A DNA stretch of 64,000 nt from positions 27,831,540 to 27,895,539 of the forward strand of contig BSYO01000003.1 in assembly GCA_033239525.1 (NCBI GenBank). Reading direction: 5' to 3'. The notes under the pieces are model-generated. The model worked only from the letters and a program-made list of their open reading frames with translations, made no database searches and had not been told where the DNA came from. Below, piece after piece: positions 1 through 14,552 of this stretch. Origin of the DNA: Nepenthes gracilis. Taxonomy: Eukaryota > Streptophyta > Magnoliopsida > Caryophyllales > Nepenthaceae. How positions within the stretch are numbered: position 1 is the stretch's first letter; every line of letters begins with the position of its first letter. The position numbers were made by a program, and so were the translations under genes.

Positions 1-257
1 TACCATATGCTAGAAGAAAATTGACTGATCTCTTCTAATTGTTTCATGACAATGTTGAGAGATTTTGCTACTACTTTCATAAAAGATTGGTTCTCGTTGC
101 ACCTCTGATTGGCCTTTGAAAGAAAACAGACACTATTGAGTTTGATAATGCACTTGTGTGATCATCAATGTTCCTCTGCCATTTTCCTCCATGAATTTTC
201 TTGATTCCTTGACTGATGTCTTAAGTGTTTGCATCTGCATTTTCGTGGCTATTTCAG

Positions 258-550
258 TATGTTGACGATAGGGGTGGTAGGATGATATCAGTGTGATTAG
301 TTTTAGTTTTAATTTTCCTGACTGATATGTGAGTCCTGGCTGTGTTACATATGATGATGACTAATTCCAATTCGGTGGAAAATAAATTAAATCATCCCTG
401 CTTCGTTTAAGGTTTAAAGCATTGTCATTTTAAGGTTAAATGATGATGTTTTTTCGTTGTTGCTAATAGAAACTTGACGGCGATTGGATACAGGGGTGCG
501 GTATAGAAGGAATCTTAGAACACAGTGATACTAGGGTTGAATTTAATTAA
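258..550 (+). other. Possible last two exons of an unidentified gene
   Basis: A splice-acceptor-like TTTCAG ends at 257 and opens a frame reading YVDDRGGRMIS (258-290), followed by a possible GTGTGA donor. A second acceptor (CTAATAG ending at 469) opens a 26-codon frame in the same phase, beginning KLDGDW and ending SDTRVEFN before TAA at 548-550. The two pieces could be the end of a gene that starts left of the window. I do not recognise the protein, and short open frames of this size arise by chance, so this is a weak call. Confidence 0.22.
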
Positions 551-1833
551 ATCCAAGGGTACTGGTCTGTAGCTCAGCTTGACTTCAGGTTAATTGGATG
601 AAATTTGCCCTTTTACATGTCTTCTATTTCTCCTCTCCTTTTTGTCTTTTTTTGGCCTGGGCTTAGTTTTGGGGAGGGATGTTTTGATTCAGGCCATGTA
701 CAATGCCACCAGAAGTGGTGCTTCTGACCGAATATTTCCTGTAAATGCTTTCTTTTGAGAGATCTGTTATGGAGTTTATTATTAGTTCCTATTGCTTTTG
801 TATTTTCCAAAAAATTATGATTGGCCCTTGTTGAATTCATTCTACTTTACTGATTAAATGGAGAAAGGTTATGAAGGAAAGTCAACTATTTCCTGATTGG
901 ACTTTTAATACATTGGACTTAACCATTTTAAGTGTGTATCTCATATAGGGCAAGTAAAGGAACCATTAACTTTGCATGGAAGCAATTATAAGTTTTGACA
1001 TGAAATCAGGCTGCTAGGAAAGTGTATTTCCCAGGTATTGTTCAATTGGAATTAGGATATTTGTGGATAGATTCAATTGTTTGGTTTGCTTGTGACTGTT
1101 ACATTGAAGTAATACAATTTAAAGGTGAAGAGGGTGGTGCAATGCATACCAAAGTGTGAATTAATAAGTATGTTAGAATAAGAATATCTAACTCGTCCCT
1201 GAACTACCCAAACAGTTACATAATGATGTTCATATGTAGGCTGGGTTGTCAGTAAATGTCATCAAATAGGTTCCTAGAAAACTAAAAGCTAAACTGTTGT
1301 CAAAATGCAAGAACGTGACTGGAATTCGAAGACAATGAAAATGTCTTTTATAGCTTATATATGAAACAGACGTTGATGTTTGCATGATAAACATTTTTTA
1401 TGGCCATCTTTAGCATTTTTTGTTTGCTGATAGAACACTTCGAAAAATTACCTCATCAAATAAATCTCCACTTTCTCTTATTTTCTTTTTCCTAGAGGTT
1501 ATAGTTGTGCTTTACCAAAATAATAATAATAATAATTATTATTATTTTTTGTGATATAGAGATATGAATGCATATATCTGATCTTTGGATAGCACAATGT
1601 GGAAGTATGATCCACTCGCCCACCCTTTCTTCTATTATTATTTCATCATTATTATTTTTCACCATTTTACTATCATTAAGTCTTCTTTTTACTGTTCATT
1701 CATTAATATGTAAGGCATGACTATGAAGATCAGGGTTATCTGTCTTCTGATAATTTTTGATCTGCCATTTGTTGACTACCGGTGGATAACATATATTCCT
1801 CTCTTCGCCCTCATCTTGAATCATTCTTGGCAG
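551..1833. other. Non-coding stretch, no gene recognised
   Basis: This is AT-rich sequence without a convincing exon. It contains a short AAT/ATT trinucleotide run near 1520-1550. I looked here for the missing upstream exons of the PPAN-like gene and did not find them, so this is either an intron of that gene or unrelated flanking DNA. Confidence 0.5.
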
Positions 1834-2766
1834 ATTGTTCTTTCTGGCTTTGGAACTGGCGATCAACATTTAAAGCTGACAACCATTGTGTTTCAGAACA
1901 TGTTTCCAGCTATAGATGTCAATACAGTAAGTTGTAGATGATACACCAAATGGATCATTTGCTGGACATATCTGTTTTTCTTATTCTCATCTTATTTCAT
2001 ATATTTCAGGTTAAACTGTCTTCGTGTCAAAGAATAGTGTTGCTAAATTACAACAAAGAGACAAAACTTGTAGATTTTCGGCATTATTCCATAAGATTAC
2101 AGCCTATTGGTGTGTCCCGCAGAATTAGAAAATTTGTACAAAACCATTTGGTGCCTGACTTAAGGAACCTGCAAGATGTGAGCGATTTTGTCACAAGGTA
2201 CTAATACACATGCATTTTGATTCTTTGTAGAGTTTTTTAACCCTGTGAACTCCTTTGAGTTTGACAATATATTCTTGGACATTTCCTTTGTGTTTTGATT
2301 GCTAATAATCACTGGACGCACATTGTTGCTTCTTCTTGCTATTCACCCCACAAATTTGCATGCGTGTTCATTTTTATCCTTTTTTCTACAATCACGTTCA
2401 TTATTTCTCTCAACAGGCTAACATTCTATCCCTGATCTGTTTGTCTCCACAAGAGACAATAACCTAATAGAAAAAATATTGTTTCTTTACTTCATGATTC
2501 ACGAAGCCTTGAATACACTTTCCTTACGGAATTAACCTTTTTGATACCCCCTGCCACTATCCTGTACCTCCAGGGCTGGTTATGGATCTGAAAGTGAAGC
2601 AGATGATGAAGCTGCAACGGTGAGCCTAGCAAGTGATCTTGGTAGAGTCAACCAGGCTTCTACAAAAAGTGCTGTCAAGCTTCAAGAGATTGGACCCAGG
2701 ATGACTCTTGAACTCATAAAGATTGAGGAAGGATTGTGTTGTGGTGAAGTCATCTTTAATGCATAG
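1834..2766 (+). pseudogene. PETER PAN-like (PPAN/SSF1, Brix domain) gene fragment
   Basis: Three exons joined in phase match the middle of PPAN, a nucleolar Brix-domain factor for 60S ribosome assembly. Exon 1834-1926 reads IVLSGFG...FPAIDVNT after a CAG acceptor and ends at GTAAGT. Exon 2010-2197 contains KLSSCQRIVLLNYNKETK, the strongly conserved RHYSIRLQPIGVSRRIRKFV block and NLQDVSDFVT. Exon 2574-2766 reads GYGSESEADDEAATVSLASD and ends EEGLCCGEVIFNA with TAG at 2764-2766. Plant PPAN proteins are roughly 345 residues, whereas only about 157 codons are present. The N-terminal half is not visible in the window, and the acidic basic C-terminal tail is cut off by a stop in a place where the family continues. 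The exons themselves carry no frameshift, so the break is either recent or the missing exons lie elsewhere. The family call is firm; the pseudogene status is inference. Confidence 0.8.
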
Positions 2767-3774
2767 GGTATATGCATCTGACCATCTCCTTTTCTTCAGC
2801 ATCATTCTTGTCTTTGCAGTCTCATTTGGAGTATTTATTAGACGACTTGCTAAAATTGATTGGTTTTTGTTAGTAGTTGATTTACAAGATCAGTGGGACT
2901 CTCATCCTTTTTGCTTTTCTTCTTTTATTTTTTTTCTGGTTGGCAGGGGTTTTAAATTTTCATTACTTTCTTGCTACCTCCTATTTACTTGTCTAGTCCT
3001 TTCCCTCTCTCTATATATTTTTATCATAACCATATTTAATCACCTCTATCATTTGAATCATTTTTTCACTTCATTTTTCCTTCTGTTTATTTAATTCAGG
3101 TAAATTCTAGTTTGGGACAGAGATATTTCTAATTCAAGAAATGGTTTTCTTCTGTGTTCTTAATGTTCTTCCATTATTAAAAAAACAACTTGAAGTTTGC
3201 ACTGAAAGAGAATTTTAATACAACAAGTCACAATCTCGCATGCCCTTCTATGATGTGAAGGAGCTTTGAAAGCAACTCCTTCAACTACTTGTAAGCATTG
3301 ACATTTTCACTTATCTCATGACCAAAATTGAGGTCATTTAGTCCAGTGACCACCCATTATATATGTAGTGGATGCTTCATATGATGGAGGCAAGGATGAA
3401 ATGACGGCCCTTGCATGAAAGGGCTTTTTACTAGTTTGCCTTAGTTACTAAGGCTTTTGCCTATGTTCAACACAATTTCTGATCTAGATCAGGGAAAAAC
3501 CTTCATTTGCTGACCATGAAGCTGCTTCAATTATATCGAGCTCCTTTTCTTTCTTCTTGTTCCCTCTTCTACTCTCGTCCCCTTTCTCCATACCAATTGT
3601 ACTGCTCTCTCAGTGGTGGCTCCACATCACTGGGGCCTACACCTTTTCTAGGAAAACTACCCAGGCTTTGTGATCTAGCCTACCTGTTAGGCCAAATCAG
3701 GCCCTGCAACTAAAGGGGGTGACAACAACTATTGAGTCTTCAATGAGAAGATGAGATTTGAAAAAAATATCTGC
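2767..3774. other. Non-coding stretch, no gene recognised
   Basis: Pyrimidine-rich, AT-rich sequence follows the PPAN stop codon. Open frames here (for example 2723-3094) are hydrophobic T-rich readings without family resemblance. I see no exon that restores the PPAN C-terminus. Confidence 0.5.
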
Positions 3775-5506
3775 ACTTGTTCTCCATTTAAGGTATATAA
3801 AATTTGAGGATGAAATTTTATAAGAAGATGAGAAATGTGATACCTGAGTACTAAGTATGATATATACGACATTAGAAATTATTTAAATTAAATGAACTAT
3901 TGAGGATGATTGTAGGTTCGGGTGAGAAACTAAATATTTTGTGGTTTGAAGTGGCGCCTAATGGTTGTGTAATCGGCACTCATTTGCTAAAAAGTAGGGT
4001 TGGTGCCTGAGGGGCACATGAGCTACCCATCAGCGTTCATGAGGTAGTATCTCTGCACCTGATATTCACATAAAGAATGCTCGTCTGCTGATTCTAGTAG
4101 ATGGGCTTATAACGGCACACCTTATGGGCACATGAGTGGTGCACGTGCGTTGCCTGCAATTAGCCTTTGCGCGTAATTGGTGCACAATTGGTGTATATGC
4201 GCTAGTCTGTGTATAAAAGTGGGTTCACCTTTCTTTTAGCTCATCTTCGGAGGAAAAATGTGTGTGAGAGAGAGAGAGACAGAAGTGGAGAAGAGAGAGG
4301 AAGAAGGAAGATGATTTGAAGTGATTTTGAGCTACAGCTTGGTAAACCATTTTAAGGCAGGAGTATTTCAAGTCTTTTTTTTCACTTTGTTGTTGAATTT
4401 TTAGAAGTTCTTCATTTCTCAATTTAAATATGAGATTATTGTTCATACATCCCACGCATGTGATCATCTATGCTTTCCTTAATGTGTGGCTTGCATGGAT
4501 GACTTTTCTTTTATAAATTTCTTAGATTTTGAGGTCCTTTGTACAATATATGTTGATTTTTCTAAAATTTACTGAAGTTTATTGAAGAATACTTCTTTGC
4601 ATGTTCATTTTATGTGAGGATTTTGTGAAAGCTCTATAGTATTATTAAGTCAAGTATTTTGCTTCCAAATTTTGAAAATTTATTCATTTTTGTAGAGTTT
4701 TTATTTGTTTAAGAAACAACTATTTAGAGAATTAACGGAATATATTTAAACATGTCTTATTATATTAAATTATAAGCAAATGTCATATACTCAACATACA
4801 TGGGTTAGAAAAGTGATATTCGTCCACGTCTATATGGTATAATATATAGTTAGTCTACTTACAAATTTTAAATAGTGGCATATGATCTACCCTATGGGAA
4901 AAGAGTGCAGTCTGATCGTTGACCCCTTTGGTGAGGTTTATCAATAGTCATTGGTTCTTAGTTTTTGCACGTATTTATTTGATATTTTGCTTTTCTTATA
5001 TATTGTGGTGAACTGTTATTATTCTTCATATTTTGTCATATATTCCTGCGTGGATATATATATATATGCTTTAGTCTTGTGAAATTCACCATATTTCAGA
5101 TTAACGGGTATGGGTTCACTTTGCAAGGATTTGGACAGAAAGAGTTTTGGAGGATTTATTAGAAGATGTTTAATTTTTCTTATAGGCATTTGAAACAATA
5201 TATAAAAACAACCTAGGTTATTCTGTTATTGGTTGTTATGTATGTGGGATTTGTAATGCCTGGTGGGACAAATTTTAGGTTGAGTTATGCTTGATTGAAC
5301 ATCAGATAATTTTACTCTGGCGATAATTTGATGATATTGAATAGGTATAAGAGGTTAAGGTCAACAGGAGGTTTTGTCTGTATCCTGGGATGGTTATATT
5401 TGTATTATTTTGATGCATTTGAGAATTTATTTAAGTTTTGTGCAGCATCAGATCCCGATTATAGTTTATGTTCTTATTGTTATGTCTTTGAATTGGGGTT
5501 GGGACA
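3775..5506 (+). mobile_element. Ty3/gypsy LTR with a scrap of internal 3' end
   Basis: The sequence just left of 3836 (AATTTGAGGATGAAATTTTA, then a purine-rich AAGAAGATGAGAAA) looks like the degraded end of a gypsy polyprotein and its polypurine tract. An LTR then begins with TGTGATACC at 3836. It ends near 5506 with GGGGTTGGGACA, giving about 1.67 kb with TG...CA ends. A TATA-like GTATAAAAG lies near 4210, followed by a GA-rich transcribed leader (4265-4320). A diverged copy of the same LTR family lies at 32871-34480. No other internal sequence of the element is left next to it, so this is a truncated remnant, probably Del/Tekay-like. The lineage call is inference from the LTR and PPT style. 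Confidence 0.6.
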
Positions 5507-5694
5507 TTGATACTTTGTACGGATACCATACATAGACAAGGTTGTTCATGTTTGTTCACTTACTGCAACTATTCACAAATATGGGCAGCCGGGTTCCAAC
5601 GGGGATAGTCAAGTCGTTTTCTTGGACTGCATACTTTGATGATATGTATTGTTATAGCCCATTCCGATTCAATCTAACTGTGATGACACCCTGT

Positions 5695-5784
5695 ACATGT
5701 TATATTAACGGAATTATCGGAACGCTAATTGGATAATACACATGTTATATTAACGGAATTATCGGAACGCTAATTGGATAATAT
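5695..5784. repeat. 45-bp tandem duplication
   Basis: Two back-to-back copies of a 45-bp unit beginning ACATGTTATATTAACGG occupy 5695-5739 and 5740-5784. They are identical except at the last few bases. The near identity suggests a young duplication. Confidence 0.9.
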
Positions 5785-8700
5785 ACCAATGTATGTCCGT
5801 TTTGGAATCCTCGGATACGAGCAAATTGTTGGCTGTATAAAGAGTTCGAATTACTTATTTCACCACTGCCTACATGGGATGATACCGAATGCTGACTCCG
5901 CAATGGATTAGTTCCATGGGCATTCTGTGGAATCAGTGGCTAGAAGCAAGACCATTTGTGATTTTCAATTTTTTTTATTTATAACACTCGTTGATAAGAC
6001 CATTTCTACATTATGCTTTTAGAGAATGTGGAGGTGACACCAATTGGATCCAACATTTTGGGACATTGTACAAACACTGTTGTTTAAATGATTGTTATCA
6101 TTGGGCCTCGAATTCTCAACTAGTTGAACCCTTGGACATGTCTCAAACTCAAGCTGGCAGAAAAAAGTCTGAATTGTGATCTATGAGCAAGGAGGTTCGG
6201 GTGGACAAGAAACACTGATACTAATACCTCCACCCTATGGCTCTTATAATCTGGCATTATCGTCCAGGTTGATATGTGAATTCGACTCCTTGTTTGAGTT
6301 TAGATATTCATTTGCCACTTCATTTTCCCAACACACGTATCAATGGCCTCAAATACTAGCAGAAAATGTTTTCCCAAGTTTTCTACGTATTATATGCTGC
6401 TAGGATTGTCAATGCAATTGTCATTCTCGTCAGTGATGAAAGATTTTTTTTTTTTTTTAATATTTGGGCTTTTATCTCTTATACTAGTGCATATCTTGTC
6501 ATGAGTTGAATCATACCTTTCCGAATAAAAACCATAAAAATGAATTTGTGAAAGAGTTGAATGCTGGAACAATGAGAAATCTGATAATGACGAAGAACCA
6601 CCAATTCCACCACCGGTGCTGCAGTGGCATCCACATGATGTTCCATCGTGTGAGAAGCCTCAATTAATTATACAAAGAAAGCATAATTTTGTTATGTAAT
6701 TTTTAAAAAAGAATGTTGCAATTTTTATTTGAAATTAATGAGTATATTGCGTGTGAGTTACCAGATTTGGTGAGAAATTAGAAGCCTCAATGAATGGTTT
6801 CGTAACTGTAGACTTCACGGGCTTGACTGAACGGGGGAGATGCTCGCATTTAGGGCTTCAAGAACACTTCCTTCCGTAATAAATTTTGCAGCGTCCGATT
6901 TGATTCTAACACAGCTGAAGTATATCACACAAGGTAACTGATCAGATGGCATCCTAAAATTTTTATTTATTTATTATAAAATATATCACACATGGTATAA
7001 AAATACTTAAAATGTCATATTTTATTGGGAAAACCTTATTCAAACATCTAACATTCAATCGATGTGCAGTTAACTCTCTCAATGGCCCTCTTCCTTTAAT
7101 TGGGTGATCTTATTGGATGCATAATTCAATGGTATTTACAATTTTATTATTCTCTCTTTCTCTCATTTTATTATACATCTATTTTAGCATCCACAATAGA
7201 AATATACACTATATTGAAGGGTTTCATAAAAAAATGAAAGAGAAAAAAAAAGGGTTATTGTTGTTTAGATCTCATATCGTTATGCTCCTTAAGGTTTTGG
7301 ATAATTACTAATTGTACAATTGATGTCTTAGAATTGAAAATTTTCATATTTGTATAATGTCGTTGTTGTTAACTCATTGGATGCCATGCCTCCACTAGCA
7401 ATGGATGCATATAAAAGATGTCATTTTGTATTCTATTTGAAGAAAAACTTGAAAAATGATAGTCTGATATACAAGTATTTTATATTATAGGATTTGAATA
7501 ATATCAAAAGTACACCATTTTAAACTTTGAAGCTAAATTGTATACCCTTTTATGCCTATTATCTATAAAGATACCTAATTCAGTTGGAGAAAAGGAGTGT
7601 ATAGTGAACATTTATTAATAATAGTGGTATTGCCATAGAATTCTAAATATTTATAAGCCTTGGGTATGTATAATAGAATGAGGAATTAATATGATAATAG
7701 AGTTGTTTCTTTGTAATTAGGTGGTTATAAGTTTGTCATAAAATTAATTTTTTATATAATATAAGATAAGACAATGTATAATATATATAATAAAAAATGA
7801 TCTCATTTTTTTTCCAAATCATATATGTAATAAAAGCTTTTTATATTAGCTGAAACCTAAAAATTGACATAAATTTATACATCTTTAGTCATAACCTTGC
7901 TTTCCTATAGGTGCATATGCAAGTTATACACCTTTAACTATCCATAGGAGAAAAAATTGTTTACTATTCTTGCATAATTTGACTGTTGATGGAGAAAAAG
8001 TACCCGAGTCACTCATTTTTTTCATGATAGTTTGTCCATAAGTACTGCTCTAATGTTTCATAATTTTGCTTCAACATTTGGTCCACCGATTCCGCATTCA
8101 CTCCAATCTATGCCGATTTATTTACAACGTTAAGAAAATATGTGGGTTAATTTTATATCAAGCTTTATATATATAGTATGAAAAATATTCAACTCATATC
8201 TTTAATAGCTTGTCTATGACTCTTTTGATCTTCAACTTCGAGTTTTAATCCCACTACTTTTGTATTATATACTAACACATCATATAGTGTATTTTAATTG
8301 TGTATAAACTCAACATTGCTTACTTGAATAGTTCATATATTAAGCTCTTTAGTAGAAACAAATACCAGTAAGCTCCAATATATTGTTCCTAGAAGCATGG
8401 ACTCTAATATGGATATCGACACAAAAACAAGTGGCAGCAAATCAGGTGGAAAAAAGTGATGCCAATGTAATATATAGGTTTTAATAACAAAGACACTAAT
8501 TACTATAAGTATTAACCCAAACATCAAATGGTTAAATCTAAAGGTAAGACTCCAAGCTTCAAATGAATGCTTCTATTGCATGTTCATAGCTAAAAGGTCA
8601 ATCAATGTAGCATTAGATTTCACCTTCTAATAAAGATGATCTAGGTCTTGGGGCTAAGGAAGAGAAAGAGTATTTCAACCTTATAAAATGAGAATAATAA

Positions 8701-9329
8701 TAAAATTTTAAATCTCATTATGTAATTAAGTTATATGATTTTATATTTACTATTTTACTTGATTTAGTGACTCCTCTAATCTTACAAACCAAGACCTGAA
8801 AAAACCCCCTCATTGCTCTAAAAATTTGGTTTGATCATAGGTTTTAGTGGCAAATATGGTAGTTGCTAAAAGTGCCAACTAGAACCTCAAATGTTTATTT
8901 CTAGTGGACTCTAATTAACTTTAGTGATAAAACAAGTTTATCGATTGAAACCCAATTAATCTTTCATTTAATTCCACTCATCGCTTAAGATGATTTGGGT
9001 CTTAGAGCTATGAAAGGGGAATAATATTTGGACCATCCTCTACTAAATATACCGATCATTATTTTGATAAATTATTACCTCATTAACTTATATGAGCGGC
9101 AAGCCCTTACTTAGTCGGATTCATCTTTTTATATCTTAGCCTATAGAGTATTAATTAACAACTATTTTTAATAATTGCATCCCCTTCCAAAAGTACGACT
9201 AATTTAGTCTTATACCTAAGTAATTTGTTTCTAATGGTTGCATTTCTTATTATATTATCTCATAATTAAATTATTCATTATACTTTAGATGGTAAGTTAA
9301 TTAATAACGTCCAAAGATATTGATTACGA
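5785..9329. other. Non-coding or decayed sequence, no gene recognised
   Basis: At 5800-6600 the base composition is less AT-rich, and broken frames such as LWNP-like and CLNDCYHWAS segments faintly recall F-box-associated domains. The frames are interrupted and I cannot support a gene. From 6700 to 9330 the DNA is very AT-rich with no coding signal on either strand. Confidence 0.4.
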
Positions 9330-9585
9330 AGACGTCCAGCCTCCCAAGCCATTGCCTGATGAAAGCAGTCAACGAAGCAACACTAAATTGTTGAATCATG
9401 TCGAGTTTGTAACAAATGATATCAGTTAGTCCAGATACTTTAAGACTTTTAATAGTTTCAAGTCCTCTATTCTCATCCCTAGCTGTTAAAATAATCGCAA
9501 CTCCTTGAAGTTAATTGTCTGCATATCTCTAATCCAATCCCTTTGTTGCCTCTTGTTATGACCGTAATCTTGAGGCAATCCATAA
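9330..9585 (-). pseudogene. Short-chain dehydrogenase/reductase relic (neomenthol/salutaridine reductase-like)
   Basis: Read on the minus strand, this stretch encodes the first half of a Rossmann-fold NADPH-dependent SDR. It contains VITRGNKGIGLEICRQL, in which the cofactor motif TGxxxGIG survives as TRGNKGIG. After a one-base shift it continues as GVAIILTARDENRGLETIKS, then SGLTDIICYKLDM and FIRQWLGRLDV. This matches the opening exon of plant SDRs such as (+)-neomenthol dehydrogenase. The frameshift near 9500-9505, the lost glycine of the motif, the missing NNAG and YxxxK regions, and the stops on both sides show a dead fragment. I found no further exons to the left. Family recognition is good; the exact subfamily is a guess. 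Confidence 0.68.
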
Positions 9586-9589
9586 GTAT

Positions 9590-14310
<4,721 letters not shown>

Positions 14311-14320
14311 CTATAAATGA
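14311..14320 (+). promoter_or_regulatory. Probable TATA box of the NLA-type gene
   Basis: CTATAAATGA lies about 240 bp upstream of the start codon, followed after 25-35 bp by a pyrimidine-rich CCCTCTCTTTTTAC typical of plant transcription starts near 14340. This would give a 5' leader of roughly 210 bases. Confidence 0.5.
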
Positions 14321-14384
14321 GACTGCAATCGACGCCCTCTCTTTTTACAATAAAGTCAAGTCACAGCCTCGCTATATCGTATTA

Positions 14385-14411
14385 ATGCCGCTATATTCTT
14401 CGATGAAGTGA
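14385..14411 (+). promoter_or_regulatory. Short upstream ORF in the NLA-type 5' leader
   Basis: An ATG at 14385 opens an eight-codon frame (MPLYSSMK) ending with TGA at 14409-14411, 141 bases before the main ATG at 14553. If the leader starts near 14340 this is the first AUG met by ribosomes. It might lower translation of the ubiquitin ligase, which is inference only. Confidence 0.4.
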
Positions 14412-14552
14412 TCCTTGGGTTCTTGATTCTGATCCTTCGAGAAAATATCAAACCTTCATCGCCGCTGCAGTTATCGCCAAAGACCCAATTTCTACCATTT
14501 CTTTTGTGTAAAAAGGAGGAAACAGTGACTAAACGGATCGATAGGGTTGAAG

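Noticed and set aside
2723..3094. 123-residue frame after the PPAN fragment
   Set aside because: Hydrophobic reading of T-rich DNA, out of phase with the PPAN exon, no similarity to the PPAN tail.
5800..6600. Possible F-box-associated-domain pseudogene
   Set aside because: Only faint matches (CLNDCYHWAS-like) in broken frames; no F-box and no continuous similarity, so not annotated as a gene.
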